64,000 bases of DNA from Pelodiscus sinensis (GCF_049634645.1 NC_134722.1:13689001-13753000); one strand, 5' to 3'; positions 13,278-25,445 are shown, numbered from the stretch's first letter. Notes: generated by a model not told the origin, from the letters alone. Translations and numbers: made by a program.

Positions 13278-13463
13278 CTGTGTGATTCTGATGAAACCAT
13301 CACAACTCTTGCTGGAGATGAGCGGCGGAGAGTATCTTCAAGAAGTTGGACAAGATAAAAATGCCCCAAGTGATTCACCTGGAAGGTGGCCTCCAGATCA
13401 TCTTCTGTCAAGGACCAGGGAGCAGCAAAAACAGCAGCATTGCAGATCAGCACATGGAGTGGC
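13278..13463 (-). CDS. WWOX: WWOX coding exon 7 (SDR core with catalytic Asn and Ser)
   Basis: This 186-bp exon encodes 61 full codons plus split codons at both ends, starting PLHVLICNAA and ending MVSSESH with the first two bases of Arg. CNAA corresponds to the SDR NNAG motif. NHLGHF holds the catalytic Asn. VSS holds the catalytic Ser. The acceptor is TTCAG before 13463 and the donor is CAG/GTTGGT at 13278/13277, a weaker match to consensus than the GTAAGT donors of its neighbours. The frame is open throughout. Substitutions relative to the human protein as I remember it are mostly conservative, for example in the LEDTLRRSSPARVV stretch. The open frame on the opposite strand here is a shadow of this exon. 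Confidence 0.96.
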
Positions 13464-14614
13464 CTGAAGAATCAACAAGGTACAGTGACATGAAAAAATC
13501 AAATCAAGTAAATAAAGTATAAAGAATTAGATATAATTAAATGTGCTGTGGTTGTGATTTATGCCACCTTCTTATCACTTTAAAACTTCCACTTGAAAAA
13601 CAAACCAAGCAAGAAACAAAACAAAGGTAACTGAACTGGAGTTCAAATACTTTGCATCTCCTGGTTCACCATCAACACAAAAGGTATGAAATGGTAAGAA
13701 ACATAGTGGACTCTGGGTGAATGGCTGACATGCATAGATAGTTTAGACAGACCCTCCAGATATTCTCCTCCAGACATCATTAAACCTCCAAAGTAGGGAA
13801 CATCCTCAAATTTGACAGGCAGAATCTGCACGACGTAATTCCTAACCATAGGAATTCTACCCTACAGTCTTGGTCTTGATGTGCTCAAGAAGTAAAGATT
13901 ACATAAGCTGAGCAATCTCCATGCGCGTCACCTTCATACAGGGACATTATGGACATTTATATACTGATCACCTGGTACCTGTTAAAACCCAACTTTTTAT
14001 CTGTGGCAGCCATGTCATGTATTTAACTGCCAAATAGGCAAAGTCAAGCCAAAAAAGCTCTAATTTTACAAACTGCTAATCAATGCAAAAAGGTGTAATT
14101 CAAAACAGAACGAAGTACAAGTATATGAAACCAGAAGAATGGTTGGTTTGTCTTCTGTTTCATGTACCCACAGCCTGCTATTGGATGGTTGTGGGCCATG
14201 CTCCCTTATGTACTATAATAGGACAAATGCACAAGAAGCCAATGATTGCCACTTTTCTAGAGGGTTCTAAGGCTGCAGCAGACTAGGGGTCTACAGAGAC
14301 AATATGAGCATGAGAAATGTAAAAAATTACATCTGGCATTTCCAAAGAAGCCTATGGGAATTAGGCACTAAATACATTTTAAGCACTGCTGAAAATCCCA
14401 TCTTCAATATGTTAACAGCCTAATTATCCAAAAGACTTTTGGGAAATTAGAAAAAGGGGTGACAGATATCAGTTAAGTATGACAATGCCAAGTATGTTAT
14501 CATCAAGGAGATTAGATAAGTATACCTAAATTTCAACTAGAAACTAAGGTGAAAAGGAAATTGTACAGCAAATACAATTCACTATGGCACAGTTCTGAAA
14601 TAGTAACATAATGA

Positions 14615-14977
14615 TGAAACAAAAGACAGAACTATGTAGCACTTTAAAGACTAACAAGATGGTTTATTAGGTGATGAGCTTTTGTGGGCCAGACCCACTT
14701 CCTCAGATCAATTTGTGGAAGAAAATTGGCACAACCATATATACCAAAGTGATACAATCAAAAAAATGAACGCATGTGAAATTGACAAATCAAATTTTAG
14801 AACAGAGTGGGGGCGAGGGCGGAAGGTTAGTGTCTGTGAGGTAATGACATTAGGGGTGATAATGGGGGAAGTTTCTGTGAGGTAATGACATTAGGGGTGA
14901 TAATTGGGGAAGCTATCTTTGTAATGGGTGAGATAATTAGTGTCTTTGTTTAGATCCATACATAAAGTGTCAAATTT
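14615..14977 (-). mobile_element. Penelope-like 3' end, left arm of a large inverted repeat
   Basis: It begins TGAAACAAAAGACAGAACTA, includes the family motif AAAGACTAACAAGATGG and GAGCTTTTGTGGGCCAGACC, and continues inward to a pair of GTGAGGTAATGACATTAGGG tandem units. The whole 363 bp is repeated inverted at 15001-15365. The outermost terminal segment present in the other arm is absent here. Confidence 0.75.
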
Positions 14978-15000
14978 TAGCAGAATTGTCATTCATGCTT

Positions 15001-15400
15001 AAATTTGATGCTTTATGTATGGGTCTAAACAAAGACTCTAATTATCTCACCCATTACAAACAGATAGCTTCCCCAATTATCACCCCTAATGTCATTACCT
15101 CACAGAAACTTCCCCCATTATAACAGCTAATGTCATTACCTCACAGACACTAACCTTCCCCCCTCGCCCCCACTCTGTTCTAAAATTTGATTTGTCAATT
15201 TCACATGCGTTCATTTTTTTGATTGTATCACTTTGGTATATATGGTTGTGCCAATTTTCTTCCACAAATTGATCTGAGGAAGTGGGTCTGGCCCACGAAA
15301 GCACATCACCTAATAAACCATCTTGTTAGTCTTTAAAGTGCTACATAGTTCTGTCTTTTGTTTCAGCTAGACCAGACTAACACGGCTACATCTCTATTAC
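15001..15400 (+). mobile_element. Penelope-like 3' end, right arm of the inverted repeat
   Basis: This is the near-identical reverse complement of 14615-14977 after a 23-bp spacer. It extends about 35 bp further through CCAGACTAACACGGCTACAT, the full 3' terminus of the family. A few substitutions separate the arms, so they are duplicates of the same truncated copy rather than independent old insertions. Confidence 0.75.
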
Positions 15401-18400
15401 TTAACATAACGATGTCTGCTCTGAAGTCAACTGTCCCATATTTTTATAAGTAGGAGATATTGAAACATGCATAAGCTTTATGAAGTACATTTTATGACAG
15501 ACAGAGCTTCTGCTTTCTTTTGACAGGTGCAACCTGCCTGCTACAATATGCTCCCACAATTTACCCTTGCATATGGTGTATGCAAAAAGAATAATGCATT
15601 TTTTAAAATGTGGCTTTATGAATCTGTACCAGTATCCTGAGTCAAAGTCTGTCCCATGTTTCTCCTGTGCGATCCCACTCCATACAATAGGAATAGGATG
15701 GAGGAACAAAGGAGGAATAACCTTGGAATAACTTGCTCCACACATGAAATGCAATTGCACAACACTCAGATGCATTGCCAGTATTCATGTCGCTCCTCAG
15801 TTTATTTTGCACTCTCAAAAAACAAGAGTCGCAGGAAGTTGTGCCTGACAAAAAGAATACGAATTCACAAACCTTCAGAGAACACATACATCTCATCTCA
15901 GATGATTCAGTATTGCCTCAGAAAGTTTATGTGAAGCTTCTGTAAGTATGCATTTGTGGATAAGATAGATACATGTCTTTTTAGACAGCAATATAATATG
16001 ATTTAGAACTGTGTTGCAGTGTGTAACCAGTGGAATCCATGATATGGCACCACTGCGCATCTGCTTTTGGCTCAAACTTCCCTCGTCTTGAAATATTATA
16101 AAGCAAATGCTGCCTGCCCTCAGATGTGCACACACATCCAGACTAATTGAAAGACAGGAAAGCAGATCACAAAACAGATATGCAAGAAATCCATTGAAAT
16201 GTACAAATAAAAACTTAACAGGAAACACTGAGCACTTAAGAATTAATAATTATTGATCCATATGCAGTTCTTTCATAATTACAGGTTTGATTTACATAAG
16301 GCACTTTTAATGGTTTGGAATTACTGATAGTGAATCAAACCCTGTCACTAGCTGACATACACAGTGGAGTTCCAACATGTCCGAGTGAAGGGCTCCCCTC
16401 CCCAGAATGCAGAGCCACAAAACAGAATGCACCCACAAAACTGCTCAGGAGCACCACTACTCCAACTCATAGCACGTACTACTGACCGTGCTTACTGTGC
16501 TTCCCTTAGAAAGGCTACTGGCCTTGTAGCTGTCAAAACAGGGATTCACTGGCCTACCCATATCTCTACCTTGTCAGGTGCCCCAAATCTCTATTTTAAG
16601 CAGTGGACAGCCTGTGAAACATCTCCACATACACACTTCCTTTCCAGTGCTATGCACCTGCTGGGGACAAGGGGCAAGGGGTTAGCCTAGTATACATTTA
16701 TCACAGTTACACCATTAACCAACTTTCATTAATTTTTGCATATCTTCAGCATATAAAAATCAAGGGACAGGGCTTAATTTGGTTTCTGCTTACACAGTGA
16801 ATATGTATTATCTCATTTTTTCAAATTTATCTGATGACTTAATTTATGAATTAGTGTCCTAGATATAAGACAATTTTCCTCAAAGATAAAAAGCTAATTT
16901 GTAAGGTACATTAATATACATTTTGTAGGTAGTATTTGGCAATGACTTTTTATGACAAGACACTGCATTGTGAATTCTCAACACACCAATGACAATAAAA
17001 AGAATATCCTTCATTGTTACTTTCAGTTGGTCTTTAAATTTATAAAACAAGTGAATGCTGCATAAAATGCAATCTGAAATAAGAGAACATAATAAGACAG
17101 AATGAGCCCACATATGAACCTGGACTATATTCTACCTAACCACATTTTAATATCCTTCATTAATGCTAATTATACAATAACTACCAGAGGCAAAATATGT
17201 ACCCGGTACCTAAACCTGTCAGCTCAATTAATTAAAAACAGGATTCCTGAATATAAAACTATAAAATACTGTGAATTTTTAATTGTAAAGGCATTTAATT
17301 GGGTTTTATAAAAGAGAGAGAAATACTCCTGTCTCTTTTTAATGAGGTTTTTATTTTTGAAATAACATCTTTTACTAAAAGTTTTTTTTAACTAAAAGTA
17401 ATTAAGATTCAAGAGAGTCCCAAAAATTATGAATCTCTGCAGTATTCTTTCAAAAGAATGAGTTTCATCTGAACAAAAATGTACAAATCATAAAAAAATA
17501 GAAACACTTTAATCAAATCCTCTAGCTCAATGGTTAATATCAGATTATTTTGTTTTTAGTTCACTTTAGTGTTTGTAAATTATGCAAGACTTACAGTCCT
17601 GGAAAATGAAGTTCTCTTTATCCAGAGGGAAGCATCAGCAGAGATGGCGACAGAGCCTCATTTCTGTTCCGGAAGGGCCACCTTTTGGACTGAGATCCAC
17701 GTCCATTAAGTCGCTGGTCTCTCTAGTGAGACTGCTAACATGGGGCCAATTAGTGTCAATCGTGATGGCAGTTCTTTTGTGATGTGGACACTTAGCCAAT
17801 AAGAAGTGAACAGTGATCACCTACTTATTTCACATTAGCCATGCAACAGCCCTCATACGACCATGAATTGCAGCCACCAAGGACAGATTCTAGTCTCCAA
17901 GGTGCAGTGCTTTTTATCACTGAACAACTTATTGTGCAGTATCTGAATTTTCAGGCTACATGGCAAGTCACACCACACATCTGATACTAAAGCCTTGCTT
18001 TATGACTGAAATAGTTTCAGTGGCTAGCAGGACTATGACCTTGATTTCACCAGTTTATTAAAAAAACTGGGGAGGTCTGCATTAGCCTTGGTTTTGACCC
18101 CTATAAAATAAATCTTCTGCATTTAAAGCAGCCTGCTACTATTCTTCATCAAAGTTACAGGTAAATAGCAACAAAAAAGTCAGCAGCAGGCAGGATTTTC
18201 TGTTACGGTTATGCCTAGTGTTGACATGGTGAGGCAGCTCTCTGTATGACTCCTATTTGACATTCCTGTAAGTACCATACAGCTGAAACCTTGTACAGTT
18301 TTGAACATTTACCCTTATGTCTCCTTAAACTGTCTTCAGCTAGTGACTTACATTGCGCCAACTGAGCTAACACACTCTACCATTACAATTTAAGAATGTA

Positions 18401-20488
18401 CTGGGACCAGCATAGAAGCTGCTCCAACATAGTACAATGTCACTGTTTCTTACTATCACCAGCAAAGCAGAACCAACAATGTAATGTTTTCATGGCAAGC
18501 AGTTCTCTGGTTGTAAAAAAAAAATCTCCCTCTAAGCTGATGAATAGCTAGAATTTGGTGACTGTAAATGTGCTCTGATTTAGTAAGGATATTTTTTCTA
18601 TTAATGCCCACAGAGAAAATATCTGCACACAGCTCATACACATGAAATGTCACTAACTCTATGATTATTCAGATCATACGTGATATACTGAATCAACCAT
18701 TGGAAGAAATAAAGTAATCCAAATAGAAACTGTGCACTGCATATGTTAATAAATGAATGAGATATGGAAATTAAGTCATCTCTATAAATCAATTAGCTAT
18801 GGAATTTAACAATCGATTTGTTAGCATATGATGCAAAACTATGATCTGTCAACAGTCTTGTGAACTGGCCTTGTGAAGCAGGAGCTACTTTCAAGGGAGT
18901 TAATTACTGCAGATTTGCAAATGGAAGAATAATATTTTCCATCAAAGGTAGCCCATGCATTAGGAGGTTAAACAAACACACTCCAAAATGTCAATGCAGT
19001 TTTTGGCTTTGGTGTTCTTCCATTCAGAGCACAATGAAACAGTTAACTAGAAAGTTATGCAAAGGGAATAGTTCTCAAAGCTTCCCAGGCAGCAGAATGT
19101 CATACCATCTGGGGCACTGCTCGAGTGATTTGAAAAGTTCATACCGTTTGGTATTATACAGAAATTTAACAGAAAAGGCTTTGCCATAACCCCTCAGTCC
19201 CATAAGCAACTGTAGACCTATATCACAGCCACAAGTGGATTCAGAGATGTGACTCCTCTGCCATAGAGGTAGCAAAGTCACAACACACCAAACTTTTCTG
19301 CCTCATGACTCTAAACTTAGACGAGTTCCAATAAACTCCCAGAAACTGGGTGCTTCTTGCTGTGGAGAAGCATCATACTTCACAGAAAATTCACTCATAT
19401 CCAAGACAGCCTCATGGGCCACAAGGAACAATAAGCTAAGCCTAGAAGAAGAACCAGAAACACAATGCTCATCTTTTTGAAATTTAGCCCATTCACACGA
19501 TCAGCAGTCCTCGCAGGAATGAGGGCAATCTGTACAACCAGCTGTGATTCTGATATTTGTCTTTCTATACCGCGAAGAGAACACTTAGAGCTCCCACTAA
19601 CAGACTCAATTAATTTCAGAGGTAACTAATAACCATCTTAAAGCATAGAATAGTATGATGACCAGTACTAAAGAAACCATTGCATGAGGATGGAGTTTTA
19701 TAAACTATCGCTTAATGTCTGATTTCCCTTTTCTAAGCAAGCGGATTGAGAAGACAGCAAAAAAAAATAGCCTCCAAAGCCATCTGTCAGCTTCCTGTGT
19801 TGCAGATGCTTGTCAGACAGGCTTCACTGCGAGACAAGCTACACAGACAGCACCCATAGCCCAGATGGATGATCCCCTCTTATCCACAGAGAGAAATACA
19901 TCCACTCACATCCTGTTGTACTTCTCTGACACATTTGATGCTGTTGATTAGCAAATACTCCTTCCCCATCTCCAAGAGGCTGCAAGGGTGCATAGAAATG
20001 GACTGAAATGATTTAGTTCCGTCACTCAGACCAAACTCCAAGAACATTATGGGAAATTGTCCATCTGCCTCCAGAAACCACATCTACCGAGGCTTGTACA
20101 GCTCAGCCCTCTCCCCACACTTCATTCAGCACTTCTATGAATCCAGAACTTACTAATAAAAAGAAATAAGTGACCAATATCTGACTGCATCCAGAATTAA
20201 ATGTAAAATTCATCCTTGTGTCTTGTTTTTATTCCTGCTAGTACATTCCTCTTGTATGATAATGGACACAAGAGAAGCCAGCAAATCTCAAGTAACTTAT
20301 TCTTTCTTCCTGTGAAGGAAGTGAAAAATATTAGTATTTCTAATTATTTCTGGAATATGGTGTTCTGACACTGGTGATATAAGAGCCTAGATGCCGTTAG
20401 ATCGGGGGGGGGGGGAGGCGGGGAGCAATAAACCACCCACTGGGCAGATGCGGTTTACAAGGGTTAGGCCCTGGCAGGCTACCAGATG

Positions 20489-20688
20489 CTTTATTTATCT
20501 GTGCATCCGCAGGTACGGCTGCTCACAGTTTTCATTGGCCACAGTTCACTATTCTCAACCAATGGGAGCTGTGGGAAGTGGTGTGAGCTGAGCCACCACT
20601 TCCCATAGCTCCCATTGGCCAGGAAAGGTGAACCAATGCCAACGGGAGCGGTGAGCAGCTGGACACACAGGTGAATGAAGTGTCTAAC
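20489..20688. repeat. Imperfect palindrome with about 95-bp arms (MITE-like)
   Basis: CCAATGGGAGCTGTGGGAAG (20559-) is inverted as CTTCCCATAGCTCCCATTGG (ending 20618) around a 10-bp loop. Weaker complementarity extends outward through CTGCTCAC motifs to about 20489 and 20688. GC-rich palindromes with CCAATGGGAGCTG blocks are common in reptile DNA-transposon derivatives; the superfamily is not decided. A 14-G run lies just outside, near 20405. Confidence 0.6.
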
Positions 20689-20899
20689 AGCCCACAGACC
20701 GCTTATTGCCCACGCGTTCCTAGATGTCAATAGACAGCAAACAGGCTTAGTTCTCCTCTTTACGGAGGGCTTGTTATTCTACACACAAAAACTAAAAGGT
20801 CAACATCGGAACAAAGAAGGCAGGTGCTGCCTTAAAAAAAAATCCATCACAAGGGACTTCCTTTCATGGGGACTATAACCTGATCACAGTTACACTTAA

Positions 20900-21109
20900 G
20901 GCTCGTCTAGACTACAGGGAAGATTCAAAAGAGGATATGCAAATTCCCGTGGAATTTGCATATCTTCTTTCGATCTCGCTTTGAAAGTGAAACTAGTCTA
21001 GACGCGTTTTTTTCAGGAGCTCCCCCCCCTTTTTTTGAAAAGCCGCTTTTCCTTAAAAAATGAGGTTTATATCCTCTTTTTAATCTTCCCTGTAGTCTAG
21101 ACATAGCTT
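20900..21109. mobile_element. MITE, GTCTAGAC-ended, GAGGATATGCAAATT-type interior
   Basis: Left GGCTCGTCTAGACTACAGGG and right CCCTGTAGTCTAGACATAGC form the inverted ends. Just inside are AAGATTCAAAAGAGGATAT and its counterpart ATCCTCTTTTTAATCTT. It is about 210 bp and non-coding. TAA-like flanks suggest a 3-bp duplication that has mutated. Confidence 0.78.
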
Positions 21110-21699
21110 TAGGGTACTGAGACAACCCAGAACAAGTATCAGCTCTGGTCCTCATCCTAATATCCCTCCATAAGGCAGCATTTCAAACTAAACTTTGACT
21201 TGAAAAACCATGAACTTCAGGGGGTACCCAAGTTAGTCTGTTACAGAAAACAACAACAATGGTCTGGTAGCAGTTTATAGACTCACAAAACATGTAGATG
21301 GCATCATGAGCTTTCGTGGGCATAGCCCTCTTTTTCAGATGACCAGAGTTATGAGTTGGGGATATGAAAACTCAAAATAAATAGGAGGGGGGGGGAGGAA
21401 AAGGGAGAGGGGGAGGAGACAGAGCATCATTAAGTATCTGGAGAATGGGTACTTAAACCTAAGCAGATAAAAATCAAAGTTAATAGATAGATTCCTAAAA
21501 CAGGAAGGATACCACTCAGGGAGCTGTTAGGACCTTCAGTGGTTATTTGGTAGGCAGAGTCCCCACCAACCCACATCACAATTTAATCCATTAGCACATG
21601 AATTGAATTTGTGGATAAACTGTGATTCCAGGGCTTCCCTGTGGATCTAGTTTATGGAGCTGGTTTGTGACAAGATAGCTACTTGCAGGTCTGTCAGAC

Positions 21700-22390
21700 T
21701 GTGGTTAGGGAAGCTGAAATGCTCACCAACACGCTTCTGTATGTTTCCTTTACATATATCCAATGTGTGTCCATTGATTCTCTCTTGCAGAGACCATCCA
21801 GTTTGTCCAATATATATTGCAGTGGGGCACTTCTGGCATTTTTAATGGCATAGATCAAATTTACTGGATGTGCATTAAAATGACCCTCTGATTTTGTGGC
21901 TTATGTTGTTTGCTCCAGTGATGAATTCGCCAGTGTAGATATGTGGGCAGAGTTGGCATCTTTTTTGGTTGCAGGGTTGGGTTCCTGGAGGCTTATGATG
22001 TGGTTGTGTGGCATGGTTATCAGAAAGAATGTGTTTCAGGTTAGGGGGTTGTCTGTAAGCAAGAACAGGTTTTTCTCCTAAGGCCTCAGAGTGAGGTATC
22101 ATTTTCCAAGATGGGTTGTAGATTGTGTATAATGCATTGGAGGGGATTGTGTATAATGAGTTGTGGACTGTAGGTCACAACAAGAGGAACTCTGTTATTT
22201 TCTCTTTTGGGTCTATCTTAAAGTAGTTCGTGTCTGGGTATTTTTTTGGCTCTGTCAATTTGTTTTTCACTTCCCCAGGTGGGTATCTCAGTTTTAGGAA
22301 TGTTCTGTAAAGATCCTGTAGGTGATTGTCTCTCTGTGTGAGGTCGGAGCAAATCTGATTGTATTGAAAGGCATGGCTGGATATAATCAA
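21700..22390 (-). pseudogene. Penelope-like linker and GIY-YIG endonuclease remnant
   Basis: Downstream of the RT the minus strand encodes QICSDLTQRDNHLQDL, then PCNQKRCQLCPHI, a Cys-rich linker typical of these elements. After a frameshift comes IYIGQTGWSLQERINGH (21767-21820), with the YIG, Arg and Glu of the GIY-YIG nuclease fold. In active Penelope elements this nuclease cuts target DNA to prime reverse transcription. The open frame is interrupted between the linker and the nuclease, so no functional protein is expected. Confidence 0.82.
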
Positions 22391-23265
22391 CTAAAAAATG
22401 CATCTGGGATGGAAGCTGGAAGCATGAAGGTAAATGTAGCGGTCAGTAGATATCCTATATAGGGTGGCGGAAATTTGTCCATTATTTAACTGTACTGTAG
22501 TATTCAGGAAGTGGATTTCCCTTGTGGCTGAGGTTGATAGTAGGGTGGAAGTTGTTGAAATCCTTGTGGAATTCTTCAAGAGTCTCTTTTCCATGGGTCC
22601 ATATGATGAAGGTGTCATCGATGTAGCGTAAGTAAAGTAGAGGTGTAAGGGGGTGAGAACTGAGAAAACATTGTTCAAGGTCAGCCATGAAGATGTTAGC
22701 ATATTTTGGTGCCATGCAAGTGCCCATGGCTGTGCTGCTGATTTTGAGATAGAAATTGTTTCTGAATTGGAAGTAGTTGTGGGTGGGGACAAAGTGGCAG
22801 AGCTCTGTAATCAGGTGTGCAGTGTTGTTATCGAGGATGGTGCTCCTGATGGTCTGTAATACGTCTTTGTATGGAATGTTGGTATAGAGGGCTTCTACAT
22901 CCATGGTGGCCAGGATGGTATTTTCAGGAAGACTACTGATGTTTTGGAGTTTCCTCAGGAAGTCAGCGGTATCGCGGAGGTAGCTAGGAGTGTTGGTAGC
23001 ATAGGGTCTGAGGAGGGAGTCGATATAGCCAAATAATCCTGTGGTAAGTGTGCCAATGCTGGAGATGGTGGGATGTCCAGGATTACCAGGTAGAATCCTA
23101 GGGAGAAAGTTCCTGGTCGGAAGGTGTTAGCATAAATTTGCTCCTGAGTAGCATCAGGGAATTTCATGAGCAGTTTTTTCATGGTTTTTTTTGGTATTCC
23201 TTCATGGGGGTCACAGGAGAGAGGCTGGTAGAATCTTTGTTCACCTCCTGTTCATAATCTGTCCT
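22391..23265 (-). pseudogene. Penelope-like reverse transcriptase remnant
   Basis: Upstream, in a frame separate from the main block, is RILPGNPGHPTISSIGTL, the start of the Penelope-type RT fingers, followed by SLLRPYATNTPSYLRDTADF. After a frame change the main block begins MDVEALYTNIPYKDVL (catalytic motif A with its Asp, near 22872-22904). STAMGTCMAPKYANIFM comes next, and then YIDDTFIIW, motif C with both catalytic aspartates (about 22596-22629). FHPTINLS follows, and the frame shifts again before the terminal SSFHPRCIF. These motifs in this order are typical of Penelope RT, which is related to telomerase. Intact catalytic residues but at least two frame breaks indicate moderately recent decay. 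Confidence 0.85.
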
Positions 23266-23667
23266 GTTCATGATGACTACAGGTTATTTTAGGTCCAGTT
23301 GCTATACCTTAGCACATCTATGGAACCCAAACTGCATGTTACTACTCTGCAAACCAGTATCAGTTCCCCATACCTCTTTTAAGTATTTCTCACTTTCCTA
23401 TTTGTTGAAAATGTGAGCATGGAGATTTGGGGAGGAAGACAAGACTTCTCACCTGACCAATCTCCTTGGACGCTGATGTGAGGCCTCCCAACCTTCACAT
23501 TGATCTTCCCTCCTTTCTGACTGTTGGGAAGAAAAAATACCATGCCCTCTCTCCCTTTCCTGCCATCAAATCTTTTGCAGTGACAACTCTATTCGCTCCA
23601 TCACCACCCAGCTACCTTGCTTTTAGCCCTGCTACCTCAGCATAGAGGAGAAATTTCTTTCTCTCTA

Positions 23668-23745
23668 AAAACAATGAATAGTCCTGCAGCACCTTAGAAA
23701 TGAATAAAAAAAATGTAGATGGCACAACCCACTTCTTCTACAAGC
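23668..23745 (-). mobile_element. Penelope-like 3' fragment, degraded
   Basis: It contains AGTCCTGCAGCACCTTAGAA and GATGGCACAACCCACTTCTT, a diverged match to the Penelope 3' module in the same orientation as the long copy. The terminal AGACTAAC segment is missing. Confidence 0.55.
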
Positions 23746-25109
23746 CGCAGCAAGGAAAGCGTCCATAGTCCGGTAAATTTCTCTGTTGTTGTAGGCACTC
23801 ACTTAGCATAGTTTTCCACTTTCAAGTGGACAAGTGCATTTATTTTCAAACTCTCATTGTAATTAATTTATTATAAACATCTACAGCCAGGACCTATTAA
23901 ACATAAACCTGATGGATGTGCACAATGAGTATTCATTTCTACGATAATTGTGAAAGTATCTGTTAGTTCAGAATATATTTCAAGAGGTACAATTTTTAAG
24001 CATATCCACGAAGCCCCTCTTAAAAGCAGGAAAAAATATATAATAAAAGAAGTAATCCGCTGTTTTTTTAAAAAGTGACTCCTAACATGGTAAAGTCCTT
24101 AGAAAATGTTTTCAAAACCTTGGTTGATCAGGTGAACATGCAAACAGTATATGTTTTGCTTGCCAATGGCAACTCCATCCTCTCTTTCGTCTAGAGATAT
24201 GTGCAATTGTAGGAAAGTTGAGAAAGCCCCCAGCTGCACGCTGCCATTCAGGCCTGAAAGATTCCATATTATGATAAAAATTAATGTACTCTGACATCCT
24301 CTGGGATTTCCTAAGCCCTGGGAACAGCTAATGAAGAAACACAACCTTTCCAGAGTAAACCACAAAGTTTTGGATTCTAGGACTAAGACACATATGGCCA
24401 ATGTGCAGCCCTTCTCATGTGACCTATAAAGCAACCATGCTATTGTGCCCAAAGATTCTGCCTCAGTGTTTCAGATTATCTCTTGTCTGATTCTTTTCAC
24501 AAAAGAGTAAATATATTTAAACAATCTACTAAATAGTTATTGAGGTTACTGCTGTCCTTTGTGATATTAAAATATTAAATACACATATTCTGTTTTTATT
24601 CTTTCGTTACCCATTAAGCTATAGAACTGCAAAATGCTTACTGCTTCATTTGCAGCAAGATATTTTTAATCATGTTTATTAAATCATAAATATTTTACAT
24701 GCTTATATAACCAATTTGGCCCTCACGGTTGGTTAAATCTTGTGGAAATAGATTGGATTCTTTATTCAAGAAGACAGTTTCTGACTAACATGCTTTTCTG
24801 CTCAGAAAATGATTCTTTGATCATGTCATTGTTAGGTGCCATATTTATTAACTTAGTGATTCCCAAATCAAAATATGCTCCATTTAAAGTGTTTTTCCCT
24901 CTCTCTCTACCCACCCAACCTGCCTGAACAGCACACTGTAATTGTTTCTCTTGGCAGCGGACCTCTTCAGTTATCTATGGCCTTTATCACCTACAAACTG
25001 GATTAGTGAAATACGTGCTACGGGGGCTACAGCTTTATAGTCTATAGCTGTGTTCCTCCCCAAGAGATGTTATCATGCAAACTGTTCAAATTAACAGGGC
25101 AAAGATATA

Positions 25110-25445
25110 GGGTATGTCTAGACTACAGGCTTTTGTCGACAGAAGTTTTGTCGACAGATACTGTCGACAAAACTTCTGTCGACAGAGCGTCTACACTACA
25201 TTCAGTTCTGTCGACAAAGCAAGCTGCTTCGTCGACATGGTAGTGTAGACGCAAAGGACAGTTTACATGCAATAACACCTTCTGTCGACAAACTCTGTCG
25301 ACAGAAGGCGTTATGCCTCGTAAAATGAGGTTTACCAGCGTCGACAAAACTGCTGAGTTCTGTCAACGTTATGTTGACAGAACTCAGCGGCAGTGTAGAC
25401 GCAGGTATAGTTTTGTCGACAAAACCCTGTAGTCTAGACACACCC
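25110..25445. mobile_element. MITE, GTCTAGAC-ended, GTCGAC-reiterated interior, ATA TSD
   Basis: The ends are GGGTATGTCTAGACTACAGG and CCTGTAGTCTAGACACACCC, flanked on both sides by ATA. By eye I count ten exact GTCGAC hexamers plus degenerate copies, mostly within TTCTGTCGACA or TTTTGTCGACA contexts arranged in inverted pairs. It is 336 bp. Open frames across it are products of the repeat and not genes. Confidence 0.85.

Larger units (their letters stand above)
21217..23290 (-). mobile_element. Penelope-like retroelement, long 5'-truncated and decayed copy
   Basis: Reading the minus strand from 23290 to 21217, there are N-terminal remnants, a Penelope-type reverse transcriptase, a C-terminal linker, a GIY-YIG nuclease remnant and a 3' untranslated segment. 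The 3' end (21217-21345) carries CAGACTAACTTGGGTACCCC and the GAAAGCTCATGATG motif shared with the short fragments at 6265, 14615, 15001, 23668 and 49210, which identifies those as 3'-end copies of this family. The frame is broken several times, so it is not functional. Confidence 0.85.

Noticed and set aside
13282..13467. Plus-strand 61-codon frame at 13282-13467
   Set aside because: It is the antisense shadow of WWOX exon 7.
16364..16690. 108-codon plus-strand frame
   Set aside because: No recognisable domain and no repeat or splice evidence; treated as chance.
24099..24452. 117-codon minus-strand frame
   Set aside because: No recognisable domain, repeat or splice signal; its length is plausible by chance in 64 kb.
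25110..25445. Regularly spaced repeats considered as a CRISPR-like array
   Set aside because: The units are palindromic hexamers with no constant repeat-spacer lengths, inside a MITE with TIRs and a TSD, in a vertebrate intron.
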